A DNA stretch of 64,000 nt from Charina bottae (Eukaryota; Chordata; Lepidosauria; Squamata; Charinaidae), in NCBI GenBank assembly GCA_023362775.1, contig JALMGJ010000002.1, positions 56,576,914 to 56,640,913 of the forward strand. Direction: 5' to 3'. A program made the position numbers and the translations under genes. The notes below the pieces were generated by a model. The model had not been told where the DNA came from. It saw only the letters and a program-made list of their open reading frames with translations, and made no database searches. Below, piece after piece: positions 33,440-44,551 of this stretch; the stretch's first letter is position 1; every line of letters begins with the position of its first letter.

Positions 33440-33497
33440 ATTTTTGAGGGAGATGGGTGGTGACAAAATTTGAAATAAATAAATAAATAAATAATTT
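33440..33497 (+). mobile_element. Short L2-type 3' tail
   Basis: The sequence gagggagatgggtggtgaca with a (aaat)n tail matches the plus-strand form of the L2 terminus at 1984-2045. Only the last 60 bp are present, as is common for L2 tails or SINEs that use them. Confidence 0.6.
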
Positions 33498-33534
33498 TTA
33501 ATGGATGTTACTGTCTAACTCTATTTTAAAGCTA

Positions 33535-33920
33535 CTCAAACTAGACAATAGAAAAGCCAGAAGACCAGAACACCTCTTTGCCAGCAATCAACAAGATAGG
33601 CAAAGATTAACAGCAAGATTAGCAGCAGAGGAACAATCAAACAACACAATAGACCCTAATCAAGGAACTATTAACTCAGTCAATCAACCAACCAGCAAAC
33701 AACTCCTCAATCAAGGCACTACCAAGAAGAGTACAACACCCCCACCAACACAGGCAGGACAAGCCAGGGTATATAAACAGAGAACAAGTTCCACTCCCTT
33801 TTCGCACTGAAGATGTTGCCTAGCCTGGCAATGAAATGTCTGCAAGAAAACAACAAGCCTCAGAGAGCACCATGGACTCCACAGTTCAACCCTGAGCTAC
33901 AAATATTCTCTTCGATTGGT
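33535..33920 (+). mobile_element. Penelope-like element family C, 3' remnant
   Basis: It carries a frame rich in N, Q, T and S (ends at 33810), followed by ctgaagatgttgcctagcct and ggcaatgaaatgtctgcaag, the terminal-repeat signature of a third PLE family. A hammerhead-like core is visible at 33807-33837: CUGAAGA, one extra base, a 6-bp stem gttgcc/ggcaat (one G-U pair), then gaaa. RT and GIY-YIG are missing. The ends are approximate. Confidence 0.6.
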
Positions 33921-34715
33921 ACATAATGAACATTATTTCCTAAGAGCTCCCAGTAAATGTCTCTATAAATTTGTTATAACTCATAAATCAAGCCAATTAC
34001 TCTAAAATCCTGGACCAATTAGGTGTGGTATGACCAGCTCACTCGCTGGATCGTCACCTTGTTGTGGTGAGTGGGCTTGTGTGTTCCCAATGAACCCTGT
34101 GAGCGAAGCCGTCGGGAGTCATGTACTCCTGGTAGGGTCACCCATGGTGGTAAGGTCCAGGGGGAGGAACCAGACAAAGAACGATCCAAGAAAGTCCTCA
34201 ACGGCAGAACAGGCGGAAGATAACAAGGTGTATTGTTACAACGGCTGCGAAGGCGGATGAAGGCTGCAGCAGACAAAAGGTCACCAATCGTCATGGTATC
34301 CATGCCATTGGATTAAAGCCTTTTTCTGTGAAGGTTGTGTGCTGATCGTTGTGCACCGATCTCCACACATAAAACAAATTCACGCACAGGCGTCTTCCAA
34401 CCACACCAAACCCAAAACAACCAAAAGTCCCATGGCGATTGACGAATGGCAACGGGGGCAGGACTGTGAAATCCGGAAGCTCCTAGTCATGGACCAGCAC
34501 ATGGGCGGTGGATACAGATTCAGTCGCCCTAACTCAAGGATCGAGGCAGCTGAGTAGTTCGGCAGCTGTATCCATGACTGAGCAGCCCTATTTAGGATCC
34601 ACTCTGCTCACCCCATATGGGGAGGGGGCTAGAAAAGGTGCCCTAAACATAGTCTGCCTCATTTTCTCCCTGACTGGATTACCGCGACCAGTGGGGTCAC
34701 CATCGTAAAAAACAC

Positions 34716-36215
34716 ATGAATTTTGGAACATGGAATATACGGACACTGCAAGACAATATGGATAGTGAATGCCCTGAACGTAGGACTGCCATTATTGCAA
34801 GGGAGCTGAGACGTTTTAATATTGATATAGCAGCACTCCAAGAAACTCGAAGAGCAGGAGAAGGACAGTTGAAGGAAGAAAAAGGAGGTTATACCTTCTT
34901 TTGGAAAGGACTGCCTGAACAAGAACGACGAATACATGGGGTAGGCTTTGCTATCAAAAACGACCTTGTGAAGCTCTTGTCAGAAGTTCCCACTGGGATT
35001 AACAAACGACTCTCAACTCTCCGAATAAAACTCGCCAAAAACCAACAGGCAACTATCCTAAGTGCTTACGCACCAACACTAGATGCAGATGAGGATATCA
35101 AGGAAAAATTTTATACCCAGCTGGACACCATCTTATCAGAGATACCAAAGGAGGATAAAATTATCCTCCTGGGCGATTTCAATGCAAGAGTTGGGCGTGA
35201 CTTTGATTTGTGGCCAGGGATCATTGGGAAAGAAGGAGTTGACAACAGCAACATGAATGGAATCTTACTTCTGACTAAATGTGCAGAGCATAACCTTGTC
35301 ATTACTAACACACTCTTTCGCCAGAAAAATAAATTTAAAACATCTTGGAAGCACCCATGGTCGAAGCACTGGCATCTTTTAGATTATGTAATTGTCTGTG
35401 CTAGAGATCGCCGTGATGTACTTCTCACCAGAGCCATGACGAGCGCCGATGACTGCTGGACAGACCATCGATTAATTCGATCCACAATGGCCATAAAGAT
35501 TGTCCCTCATCGTAGGCTACAAGGAAGAAAACCAAGGCGTAAAATGAATACACTGGCCCTTCAAGATTCTATTAAACGAGCTTGCTTTCAATCAACTCTC
35601 AAGGAACATCTGCCTATGGAACTTCCTGAAAATGTTGAGGAACACTGGGTTAAATTGAAGACTTCTATTATTTCAGCCTGTGAACAAACTATTGGATACC
35701 AAACTAAGAGACATCAGGACTGGTTTGATGAGAACGATAGTGAGATTGAACCTATTATTGACAAGAAAAGGAAAGCCTTCCGGATATGGCAAAAAGATAT
35801 TAACTGTGCCGTTAAGAAAAAAATCTACGCCAGTGCAAAGGCAGAAGTCCAAAGAAGAACTAGAGAACTTAAGAACATATGGTGGATAAAAAAAGCCCAA
35901 GAAACCCAACGTTTTGCAGATGCTCATGATGCACGGGGCTTTTTTAATGCCATAAAGGCCATCTATGGACCAACAAACCATGGTACAAATCCCTTACGCT
36001 CAGTAGATGGCGCTAAACTTCTAAAGGACAAAGAGTCTATAGCACTGCGCTGGAAAGAGCATTACTACAATCTCCTTAATCATCACTCTACTGTGGCTGA
36101 TGAAGTCTTCTTGCAAATCCCGCAAAAACAAATAAGAGATGAGCTTGCAGTACCCCCTAGTTTGGAGGAAGTCAGTAAAGCCACTAAACAAATGAAAAAT
36201 AACAAAGCTAGTGGA
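34716..36215 (+). pseudogene. LINE APE endonuclease and RT N-terminus
   Basis: The open frame begins MNFGTWNIRTLQDN and shows the APE endonuclease motifs in order: TWNIRTL (Asn), ALQETRRAGEG (Glu), SAYAPTLDAD, LLGDFNARVGRD (Asp/Asn), and TDHRLI (the usual SDH position). After a basic linker comes the start of the RT with EVSKATKQMKNNKASG, where a PLE has inserted at 36216. The frame is intact for 500 codons up to that point, so the first half looks young. The start follows cgtaaaaaacac with no other in-frame ATG nearby. The protein would nick target DNA and prime reverse transcription. Confidence 0.88.
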
Positions 36216-36934
36216 ATGTATTGTCGAAGGCTTTCACGGCCGGAGTTCAATGGCTGTTGTGGGTCTTCCGGGCTGTGTGGCCGTGTTCTGGAAGTTGTGG
36301 TTCCTAACGTTTCGCCAGCATCTGTGGCCAGCATCTTCAGAGGGCAGGAGCACAGATAGAAGCAAAATCTCTGTGCCCAGGTAGAGTGGCAATGTTCTAT
36401 TTATAGAGCTAACTTATAGGAGATTAGGTGGGTTTTTTTGTTTTGTTGAAATGTTAACAAGTGGCTGATGAGCGTGATTAGCATGTTCATTGTGAGAAGT
36501 ATTCCCATGTCCTGGTGGTTGGACTGAGTTCGTTGACCTTTTGCAGGCTGTGTTTTTCAGGACTGGTAGCCAGGTTTTGCTAATTTTTAAACTTTCTTCT
36601 TTTTTATTGTAACTGTGCTGGTGTTTGTGAATTTCAATGGCTTCTCTGTATAATCTGGTGTAGTGGCTTTTGGTGTTGTCCAGTATTTCTGTGTTTTCAA
36701 ATAGGATTTTGTGTCCCGTTTGCTTGAGAGCATGTTCAGCTACTGAAGATTTTTCCGGTTGCTGTAGTCTGCAGTGTCTTTCATGTTCTTTTATCCTGGT
36801 GTGAATGCTTTGTTTTGTGGTTCCGATGTATACTTGTCCACAGCTGCATGGTATGCGGTATACTCCTGTAGCGGTGCGGGGGTCCCTTTTGTCTTTTGCT
36901 GATTTTTTCTGATTTTGTCTTTTGCTGATTTTAG
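36216..36934 (-). mobile_element. Penelope-like element family A with GIY-YIG domain
   Basis: This 719-bp insertion has the exact 13-bp TSD caaagctagtgga (36203-36215 and 36935-36947) inside the LINE RT. On the minus strand it encodes the C-terminal part of a PLE protein (down to 36414) with the GIY-YIG-type core GVYRIPCSCGQVYIGTTKQS and IKEHERHCRL, then a His/Asn-rich tail. The RT is missing by 5' truncation. The plus-strand left end (36216-36340) is the full terminal repeat also seen in the 9619-10031 copy. Confidence 0.9.
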
Positions 36935-36947
36935 CAAAGCTAGTGGA

Positions 36948-38630
36948 CCTGATGGGATTCCTGCTGAAGTCTTTAAAGAAGGCGGGCCTGAACTTACACA
37001 ACAACTTCATAAGCTCATCGAAAAAATCTGGATGAGGGAGGAGATTCCAGCAGACTTTAGGGATGCCATAATTATCACTCTCTTTAAAAAGGGTGATAGA
37101 ACAGACTGTGGAAACTATCGAGGCATCTCCCTTCTAGCCACAGCAGGCAAAATCCTGGCAAAGATCATCGCAAACCGTCTCCTATCTGTATCAGAACACA
37201 TCCTCCCTGAAACGCAAAATGGCTTCTGCCCTTCCAGGGGAACAGTGGATATGATCTTCACTGCACGACAGCTTCAAGAAAAATGCAAGGAGCAAAACCG
37301 CCCTCTGTACATGGCGTTTATTGATCTGACTAAAGCTTTTGATACTGTAAATCGTACTGTTCTCTAGACCATCCTTCTGAAAATCGGATGCCCTGATAAA
37401 TTTGTGAACATCTTGCGGCTACTCCATGACGACAACAATCCTGAATAACAATGGCTCTCAAAGCGATCCATTTAAAGTGGAATCCGGCGTTAAACAGGGA
37501 TGTGTTATTGCTCCAACTTTATTCGCTATCTTCATCGCTATGATTGAAGAGAAACTTCCTACTGGTGTAGAAATTATATATCGAACAGATGGAAAGCTTT
37601 TTAATCTTAGTAGGCTGAAAGCAAAATATAAGGTAATTACAACTTCTGTTATAGAACTTCAATATGCTGATGATAACGTAGTCTGTGCACACTCTGAGGA
37701 AGATCTTCAAACTATCCTAAACATCTTTGCAGAAGCATATGAAAAGCTCGGCCTCTCGATTAACATTAAGAAAACCAAAGTGCTTTAGCAGCAAGTTCGA
37801 ACCAATCCCTCCGCAGCGCCATCAATCCAGCTTAAAGGTGTGTCACTAGAAAATGTCGACCACTTTTCTTATCTCGGCAGCCATCTATCTACAAAAGCCA
37901 ACATCGACACTGAAATTCAGCATCGCCTGAGCTCTGCGAGTGTAGCTTTCTCCTGAATGAAGCGTAGAGTGTTTGAGGATCGGGACATTCGCAGGGAGAC
38001 CAAAATGCTTGTTTACAAAGCCATTGTACTACCAACCCTTCTGTACGCCTGTGAAACATGGACCCTCTACAAACACCACCTCCAACTTCTTGAAAGATTC
38101 CATCAACACTGCCTCCGAAAAATTCTGCAAATTACTTGGGAAGATAAGCGGACTAATGTTAGCATATTAGAAGAAGCGAAAACCACCAGCATTGAAACAA
38201 TGATCATCCAACATCAACTTCGCTGGACCGGCCATGTTGTTCGAATGCCTGACCATCGTCTTCCAAAGCAGCTACTTTACTCCTAACTTAAGAATGGAAA
38301 ACGGAATATTGGTGGACAGCAAAAGAGATTCAAAGACACTCTCAAAGCTAATTTAAAAAAATGTAATATCAGCATTGAGAACTGGGAAGCCCTAACTCAT
38401 GAGCATTTCAATTGGAGGTCAGCCTTTATTAATGGCGCTATGGACTTTGAAGAAGCACGAGTACAGGGCAAAAGGGAGAAAAGAGCTAAAAGGAAGGCAC
38501 GTCAGGCAAACCCTCATCATGACCGTCTCCCACCCGGAAACCTATGCCCTCACTGTGGGAGGTTGTGCGGATCCAGAATTGGCCTTTATAGCCACTTACA
38601 GATCCACTGTTAAAATTTTACCTTTGGAAG
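36948..38630 (+). pseudogene. LINE RT and zinc-finger C-terminus, several stops
   Basis: After the PLE the reading resumes with KASGPDGIPAEVFKEGG and continues through NYRGISLLATAGKILAKII, RT motif A (MAFIDLTKAFDTVNR), a stop at 37365, a frameshift, GVKQGCVIAPTLFAIF, the catalytic QYADDNVVCAHS, a stop at 37786, FSYLGSHLST, another stop, TLLYACETWTLYK and a fourth stop. It ends with CPHCGRLCGSRIGLYSHLQIH, a C2H2-type finger pattern (C-x2-C, H-x3-H). Four stops and a shift mean the RT is dead. Confidence 0.87.
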
Positions 38631-38677
38631 ACAATCTTACTTGGCTACGAGTGATCGCCAATGAATGGTATGACCAG

Positions 38678-39753
38678 GAGTAGGTAACTTACTATCCTTC
38701 AGAAGTTTGCATTACAACTCCAACAGAATCTTGTCACTGGCCATGTTGCATAGGTCAAATGGAAATTTAAGTCAAAGGTTTCTGCTGAACATCAAGTTGA
38801 TCATCTCAAATTACAGTAACTGAACATTCCCATATTATTTATTTTCTTGTAGAGAAAAAAATTGTGAAACTCACTTATTAGAAACAGTTGTGATGCACCT
38901 TAAACATGACAGAGAAGGTCTTCTTAAAACAGTTTCTCCATTTTGAAAAGAACAATAGAGATCAGAATACAGTATTGATTCAGACAGCCAGTTGAGACAT
39001 GCTCCCAGTTCTCCATGGTCAAAGAACTGGGAGAATGCTTTGTGCTCACATTCTCTACTCCCACACTGTTCCCTTTAGTACGCTCTAATTCCTTCCATCA
39101 TTTCCAAGTTCTAAGGCTTACACAGGACTGGAAAAACTTTCTAAATTGTCAAAAGAAAGCATGGGTGTTTGAATTATGGATTCAATCCCAAGAGGCTCAA
39201 GAATTGTATCTTATCCTTCCAATATCATTACATCTTTAGATAGTTCCCTTTACATTTATAAAATGTGCTCTTAGAAAAAGTGTAAAAATTGCACAATGTT
39301 TTATGGTGCTTTATTAATGTCTGCTTTATTAATTTCAATCTGTTAACACTCTATGCTTTTAGTTTTATGTGTGGCATGGTTCCTGTTTTACTTTTTTTTT
39401 TTAAAAAAAGAACCGAACAATTTTAAAGCTTCTGTGACAGATTACTTACCCTGCCCAATCTTTGTCTGTTTTTACAGAAACATCAGTACTTGGATACAAA
39501 AAATTATGTGCTACAGTCCTCTGCTTTGTTCTCAAAAAGAATTTCACAATAAAAATGCAATGTAGAAAAATCAATATTTCTATTTACTCACTGAGAAGTA
39601 TCATCCAACCACCTTTCTATTATTATATAACACCTCAAATGTAAAAATGGTGAAAAAACAATAAGGATGTTGTGTGCTTTAAAATGAGATTAATCATTGC
39701 TACAAAACCTCTTTTCATCTTTGTGTCTGAAATCTCTAATTTGTTCTTTTATT
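38678..39753. other. 1.1-kb AT-rich interval, nothing recognised
   Basis: No coding motif or repeat was recognised. Confidence 0.4.
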
Positions 39754-39788
39754 GCTCATGATATTTTTTATTTATTAACATACATCGT

Positions 39789-39853
39789 CCATACCATACC
39801 ATACCATACCATACCATACCATACCATACCATACCATACCATACCATACCATA
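39789..39853 (+). repeat. (ATACC)n microsatellite in L1 3' end
   Basis: There are about 13 atacc units, followed by degenerate ones, near the 3' end of the minus-strand L1. Confidence 0.95.
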
Positions 39854-40087
39854 AACCATACCATACAACATAACATAACCCATATGATACCTATATAATT
39901 GTAGCCCCCGCCAATTAACAAAACTCTACTTCCATCTCCACATCCACCTTCAGTTCCATATCTTCCCTCTCCTCCCACTCTACCTTTTTCTCCACCTCTA
40001 ACTCCTCTTCCGCCTCTAGAACCTTCTCCAATTCTACCTCCTTCCTCCTCCTTCTCTACCATCTCCATCTCGGGGTCATACAAAACA

Positions 40088-40106
40088 ACTAACTAACTAA
40101 CTAACA

Positions 40107-40165
<59 letters not shown>

Positions 40166-40212
40166 ATGTATGTATGTATGTATTTATACACACACACACA
40201 CACACACACACT
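40088..40212 (+). repeat. Compound simple repeat (ACTA)(CT)(AT)(TATG)(AC)
   Basis: Five simple repeats lie side by side: ctaa, ct (about 40109-40128), at (to about 40161), tatg, and ac (about 40190-40210). They sit in the L1 3' UTR. Confidence 0.95.
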
Positions 40213-40343
40213 TATATACATACAAAACAAAAAACCAAAGAGAAAAAATTGTGACTTCCTACTTTCTCAACCAAAAATATTTACAAGTATTTTACATGTT
40301 ATAGACAAATCATTATATCTATCATATTTTTTTATTATTTCTA

Positions 40344-43300
40344 TTATTTACTTTGATTATTTACATTAAGTTTCCAGGTGAATCTTTTGTGTCCTATAAA
40401 TTTATAAAAAGGTCTCCAACAAAGATCAAAATCTTCCATATTTTTATCGTTTAATTGGTCAGTCAATCTAGCCATTAGTGCTAAATCCATCACTTTTATA
40501 ATCCATTCTTCCGTTGTAGGTATATAATCTTCTTTCCAATGTCTGGCATAAATAGTTCTTGCAGCGGTGATTAAATATAATAACAGTTTTCCATATTTCT
40601 TGTGTAGATCTTTTCCAATGAATCCTAATAAATAAAATTCCAGTTCCTTGTTGATGTCTTCTTGTATTATTTTACATATAATTTTGTGTATTGTATCCCA
40701 GAATCCTTTTGTTTTTTGACAAGTCCACCACAAATGGGAAAAGGTGCCAATTTCTCTTTTACATTTCCAGCATCGATTTGACATAGTATTTTTCATTTAT
40801 GACAATGTATTTGGCGTAATATACCATCTAATTTTTCTTCATATTATAATTAAGAGTGAATTTTAAATCCTTTAACCACATTTTCTCCCAGGTTTCAATT
40901 TGAATATCATGCCCCAAATTTTCTTCCCATCTAATTATACAATTTTTTTTTGGTAACTTGGACATTTTATTTTGTATTAAATTTTTATAAATTTTTGCTA
41001 TAAGATGGTCACTTTCCATCCATAATACATTGTCCCAATTTACCGAATGTTTTCTAAAATTAAATTTTTTAGAATCTATCTTAAATTGTTCTTTTATTTG
41101 TAAAAAAGTGTACCAATTACAAATATACCCTTCCTTTTCTAAGTCTTCTCTTGTCTTAAGTTTATAGTTTGTGCCTTCAAATGTTAATAAATCTTTGTAT
41201 TTTAACCATTTATATGGGCCCACGTTTTCTTGACGGGCAAAGGCCTCTTGAGGTGAGGTCCACAATGGTAAATTTGGTATTAAAGAATTTTTATATTTAT
41301 CCCATGTTTTTAAAATGGATTTTCTAATTGGATGATTATTAAATGCTGAATTTACTTTACTTTTATTATACCAGAGGTATCCATGCCACCCAAATCTAAA
41401 GTCATGGCCTTCTAAATTTAATAATTTACGATTTTCCAATTTAATCCAATCCCTCAGCCAAACAAGCACATATGTTTCATAATATAGTTTAAGATCCGGT
41501 AGTCCAAAACCTCCATTTTATTTAGTGTCCTGTAAAAATTTATGTTTAATTCTAGGTTTTTTCCCCTGCCAAATAAATTTAGATAGATCCCTTTGCCAAT
41601 TAAGGAAGGTTTCTTCTGTAATATTAATTGGTAATGTTTGAAATAAAAATAATATTCTTGGAAGTATGTTCATTTTAATTGTAGAGATTCTACCTAAAAA
41701 GGATATCTGGAGTTTTGCCCAATTTTGTAGGTCTTGATTTATTTCATTCCAAATTTTTGTATAATTGTTTTGAAATAGCTCTGAGTTTTTGGAAGTAATC
41801 TCTATCCCTTAGTATCTTATTTTCTTAACATTCTTAAAACCCATAATTTGTTCCATAAATTCTAGATTATTTTGAGTCATATTTAAATTAATCATCTTTG
41901 TTTTTTGTTTATTTTAAATCCAGCCAATTCTCCATAATCCTGTATTTCTTTTTGCAAATATTTAATTGAGTTTTGTGGATTTTGAGTTGTAATAACAGTA
42001 TCATCCGCAAATGCCCTTAATTTGTACCTTTCTTGTTTTATTCTTACTCCTTCAATTTGATTATCATTTCTAATATTTTCAAGTAATACTTCCAGCACTA
42101 AGGTAAACAAAAGTGGAGATATTGGACACCCCTGTCTAGTACCTTTTTCTATGGAACAATTTTGAGTTATTTCATCATTTATCACTATCTTGGCTGTCTG
42201 ATTTGTATAAATTGCTTGTATTGCATTAATAAAAGTTTCCCCATATTCCATAATTTTTAACATTTTGATCATAAAATCCCAATTCAAATTATTAAAAGCT
42301 TTTTCCGCATCTAAAAATAATAACAAAATTTGTTTTTCATTATGAATTCGTGCATATTCAATTATATTTAAAATAGATCTAATGTTGTCTTTTATATGTC
42401 TTTTAGGTAGGAAGCCGCTTTGATCGTTCTTAATCGTTGTTTTTTTTTTTGTAATATTCCTTTAAGTCTGTCAGCCAAGATAGTGGTAAAAATTTTATAA
42501 TCAATGTTTAGCAAAGAGATTGGCCTATAATTTTTGCATAACATCAAAGCTTGATCGTCTTTAGGAATCAGAATAATATTTGCTTCTAACCATGCTTTTG
42601 GTATAGTATTTCCAGTTAATATAGAGTTTAGAAGATTGTTAAATGGATTGATAAGTTGTTCTTGAAAACATTTATAATAAATTGAAGAAAAACCATCTGG
42701 CCCTGGGGTTTTACCTAATTTTTTTTTTTGGATGGCATCTATTATTTCTTGTTTTGTAATAGGTGCATTAATGTTATCTCTTTGTTTTTGGGATATTTTT
42801 CCTAAATTACTATCTAGTAGATATTTTTCACTTTTTTCAGATGTTACTTGTTGCTTTTGATATAGTGTGGTATAAAAATTATAGAAAGCTTTTTTTATGC
42901 TTTCATTGTCTGTTAACACATCTCCATTTTCTCTTATTTTAGTAATGATTTTTTTCTTATACTCTTTTCTTAGTTCGAAAGCAAGCCATCTCCCAGCTTT
43001 ATTTGCATATTGGAAATATCTTTGTTTAGTATATCTCAAATTTCTCTCAATTTCATCGGTTGTAAGAACATCTAATTGTTTTTGTAATATAATAATTTGG
43101 TTTCTAATATTTACATCTGTTGGTTTATTTTGAAGTTCAATTTCTTTCGTTTTAATTTGGTCACAAATTTTAGAATTTTTTTGTTGTTTTACTGTTCTTT
43201 GTTGTTTGCTTAGAGATAAAAAATGTCCCCCAATGAAAGCTTTACTTGCATCCCACATCGCTGCAATGTTTACTTCTTCATTCATATTCAATTCAAAAAA

Positions 43301-44094
43301 TTCCTTTAATTTATTTTTAGTATCTTCTAAATAAACCTTATTTCTCAGTAAAGATTCATTTAGCCTCCATCTTTGGCAATACTTTTAATTTTAGTTGGAC
43401 TGCGTTATGATCTGAGAATGTTTTTGGTAGTATTGCCATTTCTTTTATTCTGTTTGCTAAATTTTTGGATAACCAGATCATATCAATCCTTGAGTAAGAT
43501 TTATATCTATCTGAGAAAAAGGTGTCTTCTTTAGTGCTTCCCATTTTATATCTCCAGGCATCTACCAATTCTAAATTTTTTGTAAGCTCAAAAAACTCTT
43601 GGGGCAATTTACCTTGATTGTAGTTAATTTGTTTATCTGATTTCCTGTCTAATATTGGAGATGTAACTCCATTCCAATCTCCCATTACTAACCAATTTTT
43701 GTTAGGGATATCTGATAAATAATTCAGGAGATTTTTATTTAAAAATTACTGTTTTTCATTTGGGGCATATATTCCTACAAGTATAACTTTTAGATTTTGT
43801 ACTTCTATTTCTAGGATGATAAATCTTCCTTTTGAGTCTGCTGTTATGAGTTTAGGTTTTAAATGTGATTTAATGTAACAAACTATACCATTTTTTTTTA
43901 TTTTCACTAGCAGCTACAAATTCCATTCATAGCTTATTATTTATCAGTAATTTAATATCTCTATGCCTAATATGTGTTTCCTGTAGACATATAATATCTA
44001 ATTTTAATTTGTAGAGGGTATGAAAGATTTTTTCTCTTTTGGCTGGAGCATTTAATCCATTTACATTCCATGAGATACAGTTTAAATCACTCAT
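40344..44094 (-). pseudogene. L1 ORF2 (endonuclease-RT), broken
   Basis: The frame starts at 44094 with MSDLNCISWN. Endonuclease motifs are visible around 43690-43356 (MGDWNGVTSP, FSDHNAVQLKL). RT motifs follow: KTPGPDGFSSIYYK and NYRPISLLNIDYKIF at 43291-42392, LLFLDAEKAFNNLNWDFM, GTRQGCPISPLLF and the catalytic AFADDTVI at 42326-41892. The C-terminal region at 41469-40344 has a Cys-rich CWKCKREIGTFSHLWWTC motif near 40770. At least five frameshifts or stops separate these blocks. Protein role: nicks DNA and reverse transcribes L1 RNA; here it is inactive. Confidence 0.9.
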
Positions 44095-44309
44095 CTATCA
44101 GTTGGCTTTCTAAATCTTTAGAACTAGAATCTTGTCCATTTAAGTTTTCCGGTTCAATCCTAAAACGATTTTTTTACATTATTTTTTATCATTTTCCCCT
44201 TTTGTTTGTATATTGTCTTTTTCAAGCTTTCTGAGGAAGTCTTTAGCTTTTTCTATTGAATTTAACTTGTATCTTTGTTCCTTGTATGTTACATTTACTC
44301 CCTCTAGAG

Positions 44310-44517
44310 CAGAGCTTTCCAAACTATGTGTCGCGACACAAAAGTGTGTTGCCACACACAGTGTGGTGTGTTGCCACACAACCCGGAAGCGCTGATCATC
44401 ATCAAATAAAATTCCTTTCAGGTGGGAGACTCTAGAGCAGGGCTTTCCAAAGTTTTCCCGCGGCGACACACCAACGGCGGTTGGTGTGTCGCCGCGGGAA
44501 AACTTTGGAAAGCCCTG
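44310..44517 (-). mobile_element. hAT MITE, family 2, deleted copy with fold-back
   Basis: The ends are cagagctttccaaac and ctttggaaagccctg, with palindromic 8-bp TSD ctctagag (44302-44309 and 44518-44525). Compared with the full copy at 19177-19447 the middle is missing. In its place is an inverted copy of the element's own right end plus 34 bp of the flanking L1 DNA (44404-44475). Confidence 0.9.
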
Positions 44518-44551
44518 CTCTAGAGTCTCCCACCTGAAAGGAATTTTATTT
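44404..44551. repeat. Perfect 72-bp inverted repeat with 4-base loop
   Basis: Positions 44404-44475 and 44480-44551 are perfectly complementary around ggcg; I checked the pairing base by base. The right arm is 38 bp of MITE end plus 34 bp of L1 ORF1; the left arm is its mirror copy. The repeat therefore crosses the transposon-host junction. Confidence 0.97.

Larger units (their letters stand above)
34038..38665 (+). mobile_element. APE-type LINE, near full length, split by a PLE
   Basis: The element is flanked by the exact 12-bp TSD tggtatgaccag (34026-34037 and 38666-38677). It has a 5' UTR of about 680 bp, an endonuclease-RT ORF, a C-terminal zinc-finger-like motif, almost no 3' UTR, and ends gtgatcgccaatgaa. 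Without the nested PLE (36216-36934) it is about 3.9 kb. It is distinct from BovB although both have an RTE-like layout; the clade is left open. Confidence 0.85.

Noticed and set aside
39789..40212. Regular short repeats that could be taken for a CRISPR-like array
   Set aside because: They are uniform microsatellites without spacers in a vertebrate L1 3' end.
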